A stretch of DNA of 37,083 bases, taken from positions 1-37,083 of IMG/VR virus record IMGVR_UViG_3300030108_002677. One strand, written 5' to 3'. Origin of the DNA: a virus. Within the stretch, counting starts at the first letter, position 1, and each line of letters opens with the position of its first letter. Below the pieces are notes generated by a model. That model made no database searches. It saw nothing but the letters and a program-made list of their open reading frames with translations, and was not told where the DNA came from. Below, in pieces: positions 20,292-27,755 of this stretch. The position numbers and the translations under genes were made by a program.

Positions 20292-21388
20292 TGTCATCAG
20301 AAAAACTAAATAACTGCCGTAAGTATAAAAGGTTACAGTTTTTTCTTTACATGGCAATAATGCTTGTCGTGTTTATTCTTGGTGCGTCTTTAGATGCAAA
20401 AGGACAAACGTTGAAAAAAACATTTAAGTTCGCAACTTTTTATGCAGCTGTTAGCGGTGGTAATTCTGTGGCTGACGATAATATTTATTCTGTAACAAAT
20501 GGATTGCAAACCGATGTTGTAGAAACACCTTTTGATTACTCTATGACTTTGGGTGTAAGAAAGATTGCTAGGTTTGGATATGAAAATAGAGCGAATACTT
20601 TTTACAACGGTACTGAAAGATCGTATAGTGATGCAGCAAACATCGGTAAGGTAAAAGGATTTGAGTTTTTATTTGAAGCTGACTGGCGAAGGCAGCAGGG
20701 TAGAAACTTTTTAGATCAAGATTATTTTCTTCGTTACGTTGCAAAAAACTGGATCGCTAAAGCTGAGTATCTACAAGATGGTTTTGCTGATGTCGAATAC
20801 TTTGAGGGTTCTCAACGTTTACGTTTAAACGTCAATAGTAAGTTTAGTTTTAACGTAGGTATAGCTCAGCGTATATCAGAGCCATATGGTTACAATCCAC
20901 TAGACGAGTGGGTGCTACCTAACGGTAGCTTGCACTACACAAGTTTAGCTATACAAGAAGGGTATAGTGTTGACGTTCAGTCAGAAGAGTACTTTACTCC
21001 TAATGGAGAACTTATTGCAAATAGTTCTGACGTATGGGAGCAGGTTGTTATTCCTGAAGTTATCGGTGACTACGTAGATCGTAAGCGTAGTGAGCTGCCT
21101 AATCAATGGAATTATTCTCTTGTTCTGGGTTATGACTATTATCACTTTACAAAAGATTACTGGCTGCACTCTTGGGTTAGTGTTATGCCATATCATTTAA
21201 AGACAGAGGGTGAGTACTCTTACTTTGAAACTACTGATGGAGCTCAATGGATCGATTACGGTGCAGGCCTTATCTTTGGGTGGAGATTAAATAAAAGTCT
21301 TGGTGTTTTCTTAGAAGGTAAATACAATAAGTATTGGAATAGAGAATGGCATGACTTTACTGTAGGACTTAATTATGTAATAATATAA
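20291..21388 (+). CDS. candidate outer-membrane beta-barrel protein, 365 aa
   Basis: The ATG at 20291 overlaps the previous stop; a GTG one codon earlier is possible. The N-terminus has a basic region then FFLYMAIMLVVFILGASLDA before KGQ, a long signal peptide ending in a typical Bacteroidota GQ junction. The mature part is rich in aromatic residues alternating with polar ones (e.g. WNYSLVLGYDYYHF, WIDYGAGLIFGWRLN) and ends GLNYVII, fitting the last strand of an outer-membrane barrel. Such proteins in phages can act in superinfection exclusion or as virion parts; I cannot decide. I have the impression that related proteins occur in other marine Bacteroidota phages, from memory only. Stop overlaps the next start by one base. 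Confidence 0.6.
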   Translation: MSSEKLNNCRKYKRLQFFLYMAIMLVVFILGASLDAKGQTLKKTFKFATFYAAVSGGNSVADDNIYSVTNGLQTDVVETPFDYSMTLGVRKIARFGYENRANTFYNGTERSYSDAANIGKVKGFEFLFEADWRRQQGRNFLDQDYFLRYVAKNWIAKAEYLQDGFADVEYFEGSQRLRLNVNSKFSFNVGIAQRISEPYGYNPLDEWVLPNGSLHYTSLAIQEGYSVDVQSEEYFTPNGELIANSSDVWEQVVIPEVIGDYVDRKRSELPNQWNYSLVLGYDYYHFTKDYWLHSWVSVMPYHLKTEGEYSYFETTDGAQWIDYGAGLIFGWRLNKSLGVFLEGKYNKYWNREWHDFTVGLNYVII

Positions 21389-21672
21389 TGGCAAAAGAAA
21401 TTGGAGAGGATACTAAAGTAACACTAGACCTAAAAACAATAGGTATGGGTGCAGCAGGGTTAGCAGCCCTTATTGGAATGTGGTTTGCTCTTCAAGCAGA
21501 CATAGCATTAGCTAAAGAACTGCCTGAGCCGTTACCTGCAGAAGTTACTCGTATGGAATTTGACATGAAAGATCAACTGATCCGTCAAACGATAATGACA
21601 ACACAAGAAGATGTGTCAGAACTTAAAGAAGATCTTGACCGCATCGAAGAAAAGATAGATAAATTACAATGA
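21388..21672 (+). CDS. membrane-anchored coiled-coil protein, 94 aa
   Basis: Residues about 18-40 (IGMGAAGLAALIGMWFALQA) form one hydrophobic segment, followed by a proline-rich hinge (KELPEPLPAEV) and a charged coiled coil ending EDLDRIEEKIDKLQ. The layout of one membrane segment plus a coiled coil is what inner-membrane spanins and some holins look like. With no endolysin nearby, lysis is only one option; a membrane partner for the neighbouring envelope proteins is another. Confidence 0.55.
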   Translation: MAKEIGEDTKVTLDLKTIGMGAAGLAALIGMWFALQADIALAKELPEPLPAEVTRMEFDMKDQLIRQTIMTTQEDVSELKEDLDRIEEKIDKLQ

Positions 21673-21678
21673 TGAAAA

Positions 21679-22047
21679 ATGAAAACTGTTCTAGTATCTG
21701 TATTATCGCTTCTATCGTTATTAATGGTGGCGCATGTATCTCCTCTGGAGAGTGCCCCAGAAATTAGTAAAGACGGCATATGTGTTGCAGAGTTCAACGC
21801 TTCGTTCAACTCTCAAAACAGTGTGCCATGGATAGAAAAGCTAAACGACTGCACAACAACCCGTGTAGACATTGCCGATGCTCCAGAGTTACAGGCGGAG
21901 CACAAAATCGTCGTGGTCCCTACAATCGTTGTATTCAACAACGGAGAAGAGGTGGACCGCTTCCAGGCAAACATCATGATGACAATGGAGGCAAGCAAGA
22001 GTGATGTACAAGATGCTATTGATGAAATTATAATGAGCGACTTCTAA
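21679..22047 (+). CDS. exported thioredoxin-fold protein without CxxC, 122 aa
   Basis: A signal peptide or membrane anchor (MKTVLVSVLSLLSLLMVAHV) is followed by a thioredoxin-like order: CVAEFNASF strand (residues 35-43), a helix, CTTTRVDIADAPELQ, and VVVPTIVVFNNGEEVDRF with the conserved cis-proline segment VPT. The usual CxxC active site, expected just after the first strand, is replaced by FNSQNS, so disulphide exchange of the normal kind is not expected. C35 and C58 could pair. It should lie in the periplasm or at the membrane. Its stop overlaps the next ATG by one base. Confidence 0.65.
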   Translation: MKTVLVSVLSLLSLLMVAHVSPLESAPEISKDGICVAEFNASFNSQNSVPWIEKLNDCTTTRVDIADAPELQAEHKIVVVPTIVVFNNGEEVDRFQANIMMTMEASKSDVQDAIDEIIMSDF

Positions 22048-22370
22048 TGGCTATAAAAGACAAGTTAAAAAAGCTTGGGCTTAAAGGAGTTAACAAACCA
22101 AAGCTCACAAGAAACCACCCTACTAAAAAAGCTGTGGTTCTTTCTACGATTGGCCCTGGACAAGAGAAGGGTGTTGTCGTACGTTTTGGTGATCAGAAGA
22201 TGGGGAACAACTACAGCCCCGAAGCACGAAAAGCTTTCAAAAGTAGACATGCAAAAAATATTAAACGTAAAGGTAGTGCCGCATATTGGGCTAACAGATT
22301 TTTATGGAAAGCAGGAGGGCACAGTAAGCGTCCACCGAAAGGTCAAAAGAAGACATACGGTAAAAAATAA
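22047..22370 (+). CDS. basic conserved phage protein, 107 aa
   Basis: Very basic protein with MAIKDKLKKLGLKGVNKPKL, then VVRFGDQKMG, RKAFKSRHAKNIKR and SAAYWANRFLW. The order RFG, then a basic RxxFKxRHxxN helix, then a YWAxxxxW segment recurs in a small phage protein family of unknown function; histidines and aromatic residues around it suggest a compact metal or nucleic-acid-binding unit, which is a guess. It closes the chain of overlapping genes that begins with the T9SS gene, just before the head-operon promoter. Confidence 0.65.
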   Translation: MAIKDKLKKLGLKGVNKPKLTRNHPTKKAVVLSTIGPGQEKGVVVRFGDQKMGNNYSPEARKAFKSRHAKNIKRKGSAAYWANRFLWKAGGHSKRPPKGQKKTYGKK

Positions 22371-22386
22371 GATTTCCTAGATTCCC

Positions 22387-22394
22387 TATATTTG
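22387..22394 (+). promoter_or_regulatory. -7 element TATATTTG, head operon promoter
   Basis: TATATTTG 17 bases after the previous stop and 29 bases before the ATG at 22424. Transcription should start about 22399 with a leader of some 25 A-rich bases. It precedes the block with scaffold and major capsid protein, which ends at the terminator at 26763. Confidence 0.65.
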
Positions 22395-22423
22395 CACTAT
22401 ATAAAAGAAGAAATTAAAATAAG

Positions 22424-22789
22424 ATGGCGACATTAACACCGACTTTATCATTTTCAAGTTCAGATACTTCATCAGATACTCTGAGTTTTTCTGTTACTAC
22501 TGGTTTAACTGTAACACAGCCTATGATCGATATAGCTAGAATTTCTATAAGTCAAAGTGCTGCTACAGAAATCATAACAACATCTCAAGCTTTAAGAACT
22601 TATGTGTATATAAAAAATACAGATACTACGAATTTTGTTAAAGTTTCAACTGCAGGCGGTACAACTTTTGGAGTTTTAAATCCTGCAGAGTTTATGTTCT
22701 TTCCATTATTTCCTGATACAGGGTTTGAACTTCAGGCAGATACAGCAGCTTGCGTAGTAGAATACGGGTATTGGACTAAGCCTGCATAA
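22424..22789 (+). CDS. small structural protein, likely decoration-type, 121 aa
   Basis: A 121-residue Ser/Thr-rich, beta-rich protein (TPTLSFSSSDTSSDTLSFSV) with TYVYIKNTDTTNFVKVST and a hydrophobic PAEFMFFPLF segment. The TYVYIKN-x-FVKV strand pair is frequent in small head or fibre proteins of marine phages. It opens the head operon, two genes before the scaffold. Precise role unknown. Confidence 0.55.
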   Translation: MATLTPTLSFSSSDTSSDTLSFSVTTGLTVTQPMIDIARISISQSAATEIITTSQALRTYVYIKNTDTTNFVKVSTAGGTTFGVLNPAEFMFFPLFPDTGFELQADTAACVVEYGYWTKPA

Positions 22790-22822
22790 ATAAATCAATT
22801 AAAGGATAATAATTAAGAAAAT

Positions 22823-23326
22823 ATGGCATACTCACTTATAAAATTAACACCAACAATTGTAGCTGCTGAATTAGCTCTTAATGATGTATTATTTGATTCA
22901 ACAGAAGTTGTACTTCCAGCTCACACATGTAAGCTAGTTAGCGCTACAATAGTAGATTATCAAAACAAACTTACAGCTGAAGATGTTGCTCTTATATTTC
23001 ATCACGATAATGCTGGGGGAAGTTTTGGTACTTCAGCTGATGCAGAAAGTTTAAGTAGCGCTAACGCTGTATTAAATCAGCCTATTGCTGCTGTTAGATG
23101 TAATCACGAGACAGAAGGTACTGGCACGAATTTTAATATTTTAACTAGCTATAGCATAACTGGGAGTGCTGCACCAGTATCCTCTCCAGTAATTTTATCT
23201 AAAGACAAGTCTGATGACAAACTATTTGTTATGGGTAAAATTGTTGTTTTAAGTACCGCTGGCACTTTAGATGATACAAATGCTGATGGAGGCGACTTAG
23301 CTGTGTACTTGGGTTTCGAGTACTAA
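22823..23326 (+). CDS. structural protein, likely head-associated, 167 aa
   Basis: A 167-residue beta-rich protein (KLTPTIVAAELALNDVLFDS, later VMGKIVVLSTAGTLDD and a final LAVYLGFEY). No lysine-rich or membrane region. Set between another small beta protein and the scaffold, it is probably a decoration or head-stabilising protein. The leader has AAAGGATAA, a weak ribosome-binding site, which is rare in this AT-rich genome. Confidence 0.55.
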   Translation: MAYSLIKLTPTIVAAELALNDVLFDSTEVVLPAHTCKLVSATIVDYQNKLTAEDVALIFHHDNAGGSFGTSADAESLSSANAVLNQPIAAVRCNHETEGTGTNFNILTSYSITGSAAPVSSPVILSKDKSDDKLFVMGKIVVLSTAGTLDDTNADGGDLAVYLGFEY

Positions 23327-23353
23327 AACGTATATAAATAAATTTAATGTAAT

Positions 23354-24436
23354 ATGAATAAAGACTTAGAAGAAGCAATGGCGTCAGCTGGCTTCGCTAT
23401 TACCGATGAGCCACCTACGCAAGAAGCTCCTACGCAGGAGCCACAAGAAACCGAGGTTCAGGCACAACCTGACGCCGAGGTTTCATCACCTACCCCAGAG
23501 CCTCAACCAGAAGTTCAACAGGTAGAAACTCCACAGGCCGAACAGCCTGTGCAACAGGAAGCGAAAGCAGAAGATATAAATGTAGACCAAGAGGTTCTTC
23601 AATTCCTAAGCGAAAGGCTGGGTAAAGACTTCGATAGTTTTGATTCTATTTCTGAAGCTATTTCTTATAAACCCGTAGAAATTGATGAGCGTGTAGCAGC
23701 GATCAACAAGTTCGTCGTAGAAACTGGTAGAACACCAGAGGAGTGGTATAGATACCAATCATTAGATCCATCCGAAATGGATGAGATGTCCTTAGTGCGT
23801 TTGCAAGTTTCCGCTGAAAATCCTAGTCTTACATCTGATGATGTAGCTCTGTTACTTAAAAACAAGTACAAGCTAGACCAGGATTATCACAGTGAAGACG
23901 AAATAAAGTTGTCTAAGCTTCAGCTTAAAATGGATGCGGAAAAAGCTCGTAAATCTATTACAGAATTAAGATCTTCATATGAAGCCCCTGTAGTAGAAAC
24001 GAGCGACATGGATAGTCCTATCGACGAGGATTGGGTTAAGAGTATGTCTGCTAGAACAAATAACTTCGGTTATCTAGAGTTTGATCTACCAGGAAACGAA
24101 ACGTTTAAGTTTGGTATTGACGACAACTACAGAAAGCAGCTTGTACAAAAAAACTCAAAGCTTGATGAGTACTTCAACGATTACGTAAATGATTCTGGAG
24201 ATTGGAACTTTGATAAGCTAAATGCACACAGGGCTCTTGTAGACAACATAGATACTATCGTATCGTCAATCTATAATCAAGGATTGAGTGATGGAAGAAA
24301 AGGTGTTGTAGCACAAGCAGCTAATGTTGACGCAAGCAGACCAAATATCAATCAACAACCAGATCAAAGAAATAAACTTGAAGAACAATTATTAAACGCA
24401 CTCGGAGGTGGTACTGGCATGACATTTAAAGTATAA
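23354..24436 (+). CDS. scaffold-like protein, 360 aa
   Basis: Residues about 15-75 are extremely rich in Pro, Gln and Glu (EPPTQEAPTQEPQETEVQAQ), the remainder is charged and mainly helical, and the final part (DQRNKLEEQLLNALGGGTGM) is a short amphipathic helix with a Gly-rich end. Acidic, disordered N-terminus, helical body and position directly before the major capsid gene are typical of phage scaffolding proteins, which shape the prohead and are then removed. No protease motif is evident in it. Confidence 0.7.
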   Translation: MNKDLEEAMASAGFAITDEPPTQEAPTQEPQETEVQAQPDAEVSSPTPEPQPEVQQVETPQAEQPVQQEAKAEDINVDQEVLQFLSERLGKDFDSFDSISEAISYKPVEIDERVAAINKFVVETGRTPEEWYRYQSLDPSEMDEMSLVRLQVSAENPSLTSDDVALLLKNKYKLDQDYHSEDEIKLSKLQLKMDAEKARKSITELRSSYEAPVVETSDMDSPIDEDWVKSMSARTNNFGYLEFDLPGNETFKFGIDDNYRKQLVQKNSKLDEYFNDYVNDSGDWNFDKLNAHRALVDNIDTIVSSIYNQGLSDGRKGVVAQAANVDASRPNINQQPDQRNKLEEQLLNALGGGTGMTFKV

Positions 24437-24454
24437 CTACAAAAATTGTAAATC

Positions 24455-25906
24455 ATGGCTATTACGCAAAATACAGGTACGTTTAGCTCTGCCCCTCAAG
24501 GGTTAAGTAACAACCTGTTTAGACCAACGGATCCAACGAAGTACACTTCGTTATTCGACTTCATTGATGAAGTAAACGCCCCAGACGTACGTGCTAAGCT
24601 ATCGAAAACTTTCGGTAATCAAGGCATTTCTGGATTTTTAAAAATGACTGGAGCTATCAAGTCAAATGGTACTGCTGATAATGTTCAGTACTACGAAGAA
24701 GCTCGTCTACACCAAACGCAATCTGCTGTTGTAGATTCTACAGTTTCAGCAGGCACATCAAATGAAGGTGTAATCACTTTTGATGGTGTAGTAGAAGTAG
24801 ACGGTGGTAGTTTTAATAACGCCACAAGCAAACAAAAAATTGTTCGTAACGGAGACATTCTTCTACTAAATGGAGTAGACAGACTTGTTGTAGTTAATGA
24901 AGATAGCGCTGGAGGTGGCGGTGGAGACTTTACTGCAATTCCTTTACTTACTGGTGGTTTGACTGTTGCTATTTCTGATGGTGATGTAGTAGAAATGCCT
25001 ATTATTGGTAACATGTTTGCTCAAGGTTCTGATCAGCCAGGTGAGTTCTTAGAGTCAAACGTTGTTAAGAGAACTAACCCTTACGCTATTGTAAAGGAGT
25101 CTTTCGAAGTTTCTGGATCACAAGCTACTAACATCGGCTATATCGATGTAGGTGGTGGTGACTACCGTTACTACATCAAGTCAGAGGCTGATACTCGTCA
25201 GCGCTTTATGGATAAGCGTGAGATGGTGATGCTTATGGGACAAGAGGTAACAAACACAAATGCATCTGTACCTTCTATTGATGGTACTGAAGGTTACTTC
25301 ACTGCTTTAGAAAATCGTGGTATGGTAACTTCAGACCTTATCGGTTCTGCTGGTCTTACTGACCTTGACGCTCTAATTAAGGAGATGGATAAAAACGGAT
25401 GTCCTGCTGAATACGCTGTTTACTCAGCTACTCGCCAAGACCTTCTTCTTGATGATATGATTGCTGGTGCTGGTGCTGGTGGTAACGTTACTGCAGGTGT
25501 TGCTGCAAGCTTCGGAGCTTTCCAAAACGACAGAGACATGGCTCTAAATCTTGGGTTTAAGTCTTTCTCTCGTGGCGGATACACGTTCCACAAGAACAGC
25601 TTCAAGCTTCTTAACGATCCAACACTTCTTGGTAGCGACGATGTTCACAACAGACTAGCTGCTGGTGTGATGATTCCTCTTTCTAACGTAGTAGATCCAC
25701 GTTCAGGTGAAAGAGCTCCTGCTCTAGAAATGAACTTTAAGGCTGCTGGCGGTTACAACCGTGAGATGGAGCACTGGGTAACTGGTGGTGGCGTTCTTGG
25801 TTTCACTAACGATACTCAAGACGTTGCTAAGTTCCACTACCGTTCAGAATGTTGTCTAGTAACAAGAGCTGCTAACCAGCACGTTCTTATTCAAGGAACT
25901 GTTTAA
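24455..25906 (+). CDS. major capsid protein, 483 aa
   Basis: Builds the icosahedral head. Called by context (directly after the scaffold, before decoration and connector genes), length, and layout: flexible N-terminus (MAITQNTGTFSSAPQGLSNN), a long helix-forming KYTSLFDFIDEVNAPDVRAK region, a GGYTFHKNSFKLL strand and a late ERAPALEMNFKAAGG loop, consistent with an HK97-type fold. Codon choice differs from the neighbours, with many AAC, TTC, TAC and CGT codons in place of A/T-ending ones, as expected of the most highly expressed gene. Confidence 0.75.
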   Translation: MAITQNTGTFSSAPQGLSNNLFRPTDPTKYTSLFDFIDEVNAPDVRAKLSKTFGNQGISGFLKMTGAIKSNGTADNVQYYEEARLHQTQSAVVDSTVSAGTSNEGVITFDGVVEVDGGSFNNATSKQKIVRNGDILLLNGVDRLVVVNEDSAGGGGGDFTAIPLLTGGLTVAISDGDVVEMPIIGNMFAQGSDQPGEFLESNVVKRTNPYAIVKESFEVSGSQATNIGYIDVGGGDYRYYIKSEADTRQRFMDKREMVMLMGQEVTNTNASVPSIDGTEGYFTALENRGMVTSDLIGSAGLTDLDALIKEMDKNGCPAEYAVYSATRQDLLLDDMIAGAGAGGNVTAGVAASFGAFQNDRDMALNLGFKSFSRGGYTFHKNSFKLLNDPTLLGSDDVHNRLAAGVMIPLSNVVDPRSGERAPALEMNFKAAGGYNREMEHWVTGGGVLGFTNDTQDVAKFHYRSECCLVTRAANQHVLIQGTV

Positions 25907-25925
25907 TTTTTAACAAATAGAAAAA

Positions 25926-26744
25926 ATGGAAAAATATTTATATTTTAACGCTGACGCCGACGACGCTGTTACTCTTCCGCTGTCAGCCCTAAAGTCAATG
26001 AGCCACAACGGTGGTAACACTGTTGTATTTGAGTTCCTTACTGACAGTGTAAATGGTAATATTGCTATTACTATTACTACTGCTGATAATAAAGAGAAGG
26101 AGTTTATGGATGATATCTCTACTCGTATTGCAAAGAGTCGTGATCCTTTTATCGAAATCGCTAACGATGAAGATAAGAGATACGCTTCTAGCAACGTAGG
26201 AACTTCAGGTTCTGTTGTTGCTGCTATTGGTAGAGACGTAGGCCCTCGTAGAAAAGTAGAGGATGTAACTGGACAGACTAATGTTTTGACTGCTGCTCAG
26301 TCTGGAACAATCTTTACAGTTAACGTTGCTTCTAACGCTGCGACTACTTTGACTCTTCCTGCAATTTCAGCTACTAATATTGGTACTTACTATGAGTTCT
26401 TTGTTGGTACAGAAAATACTGGAGGTATCGATATCTTAACTGCAAGCACAGACGACACAACTGGTGATGTATTCGTAGGAGCTCTTGGTATTGGAATCAA
26501 TGCTGCATGGGGTGCTGGTACAGCACAAGATGGAGGAGTTTTCTATTTAGTTCCTGGAGCTGATGACAACCAGATTAACTTAACTGGTGCAGAACAAAAT
26601 GGTGCTGGTGAAGTAGGATCTTACGTACGTTGCGTTGCTGTTAAGCATGATGGTTCAGGCCATAGCGAATGGCAAGTAACTGGATGGATTGGAACTGACG
26701 ATCCTAACGGAGACGGTACTGCTATCTTTGTTGACAGAGACTAA
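25926..26744 (+). CDS. head-associated protein with fibre-type domain, 272 aa
   Basis: Residues 1-90 are a compact head domain (MEKYLYFNADADDAVTLPLS, with LKSMSHNGGNTVVFEFLTDS). From about residue 115 the second domain, VTGQTNVLTAAQSGTIFTVN, follows the same order of elements as the C-terminal half of the fibre-like protein at 7436-8308, ending in a SEWQVTGWIGT strand. Second gene after scaffold in this operon and codon-biased like the capsid gene, so probably abundant: a decoration or second capsid protein. Ends just before the terminator. Confidence 0.6.
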   Translation: MEKYLYFNADADDAVTLPLSALKSMSHNGGNTVVFEFLTDSVNGNIAITITTADNKEKEFMDDISTRIAKSRDPFIEIANDEDKRYASSNVGTSGSVVAAIGRDVGPRRKVEDVTGQTNVLTAAQSGTIFTVNVASNAATTLTLPAISATNIGTYYEFFVGTENTGGIDILTASTDDTTGDVFVGALGIGINAAWGAGTAQDGGVFYLVPGADDNQINLTGAEQNGAGEVGSYVRCVAVKHDGSGHSEWQVTGWIGTDDPNGDGTAIFVDRD

Positions 26745-26762
26745 TACTGTTTTACTATATAA

Positions 26763-26799
26763 GAAAGGGGGAGGGAATGGCTCTCCCCACTTTCCTTTT
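26763..26799 (+). terminator. intrinsic terminator of head operon
   Basis: GAAAG (26763-26767) pairs with CTTTC (26790-26794) and GGGGAG (26768-26773) with CTCCCC (26783-26788), one bulged A between, nine-base loop, then CTTTT. It lies 19 bases after the head-operon stop. Confidence 0.75.
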
Positions 26800-26818
26800 A
26801 ATTTAATACGATTTAATT

Positions 26819-27673
26819 ATGACACAAGAAAAAACTACGGTACAGCGAGGCCGTCCTATAGCTCGCAAAGAGACTAGCCCTGCTCCAGAGGCAGCGCCAA
26901 AAAAAGCTGTAAAAGCTAAGAGGTCTACTGTAAAAAGAAACTTACCAGACACATCAAAACTCCCAAAGCTATATGAAACTATGGGAGGTAGAGGCGGTGT
27001 GTTTTATAAACTAAGAGGCAATAAACTTACTGTATATGATGAAGAAACTGGTCGCAGAAGAGCAATTAGATACTGTCCAGGAGAGCCATCTATTTATGTA
27101 GATGAGCAATCAGATCAAGCTGTTAGAGAGCATGTAATCTTTAGAAACAAAAGTCTTTTAGTTAGATATGATCAACCTACATTAAAAGAGTATTTAGACA
27201 AACATCCAGATAATGTCGCAAATGGTGGTGGAGCTTTTAAGTTAATAGACAATGATCAAAGCTTTCAAGAAGAAGTAGATAATGAGTTCTTAGTACACGA
27301 TGCTATATCACTTATTAAAGCTAGACCTATAGAAGAACTGCTACCCGTAGCTATGTCTTTGAAAATCAATACGAATCAAAAAGACTTACAGGTAAAAAGA
27401 GCTTTGGTATTATATGCTAAGAAAAAGCCACAAACTTTTATTGAGATGTTCGACAATCCACTTGTTCACGCACGAACTAGCGTAATGCAAGCTTTGGACT
27501 TCCAGATCATATCAGAAAAAAAGGGAGTAATTGTTTGGTCAGATACAGGAAAACTCGTAGTTTCGGTCCCTGTAGGACAGGATGCAATTGATACCATGAC
27601 ACGCTTTTGTTTAACAGACAAGGGCTCATCTGTTCTTAATGAAATAAACAGGCAACTCGAAGAGATTGCTTAA
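26819..27673 (+). CDS. hypothetical virion-region protein with basic AT-hook-like N-terminus, 284 aa
   Basis: The N-terminal 45 residues are basic and disordered and include QRGRPIARK, which resembles an AT-hook core (RGRP). The body (from about residue 47) has YETMGGRGGVFYKLRGNKLT and a predicted beta-strand region with ETGRRRAIRYCPGEPSIYVD, then a helical half ending in ISEKKGVIVWSDTGKLVVSV. It has a terminator on each side and no clear -7 element directly upstream. It may be a head-completion or DNA-contact protein, by position only. Confidence 0.55.
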   Translation: MTQEKTTVQRGRPIARKETSPAPEAAPKKAVKAKRSTVKRNLPDTSKLPKLYETMGGRGGVFYKLRGNKLTVYDEETGRRRAIRYCPGEPSIYVDEQSDQAVREHVIFRNKSLLVRYDQPTLKEYLDKHPDNVANGGGAFKLIDNDQSFQEEVDNEFLVHDAISLIKARPIEELLPVAMSLKINTNQKDLQVKRALVLYAKKKPQTFIEMFDNPLVHARTSVMQALDFQIISEKKGVIVWSDTGKLVVSVPVGQDAIDTMTRFCLTDKGSSVLNEINRQLEEIA

Positions 27674-27702
27674 ATACATTTCATTTCTTCATAGCTAATG
27701 GG

Positions 27703-27726
27703 AAAAGGGGGCACTGCTCCCTTTTT
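27703..27726 (+). terminator. intrinsic terminator abutting a promoter
   Basis: AAAAGGGGG (27703-27711) pairs with CTCCCTTTT (27717-27725; one G-U pair) around a five-base loop, with a T-run overlapping the end of the stem. Only two bases separate it from the next -7 element. Confidence 0.75.
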
Positions 27727-27728
27727 CT

Positions 27729-27736
27729 TATATTTG
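27729..27736 (+). promoter_or_regulatory. -7 element TATATTTG, connector/tail operon
   Basis: TATATTTG directly after the terminator; the terminator hairpin occupies the place of the -33 element. Transcription should start about 27741 with a 15-base leader before the ATG at 27756. It would drive the connector, tail and ejection genes through the right edge. Confidence 0.65.
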
Positions 27737-27755
27737 CCATACAACTATAAATGTA

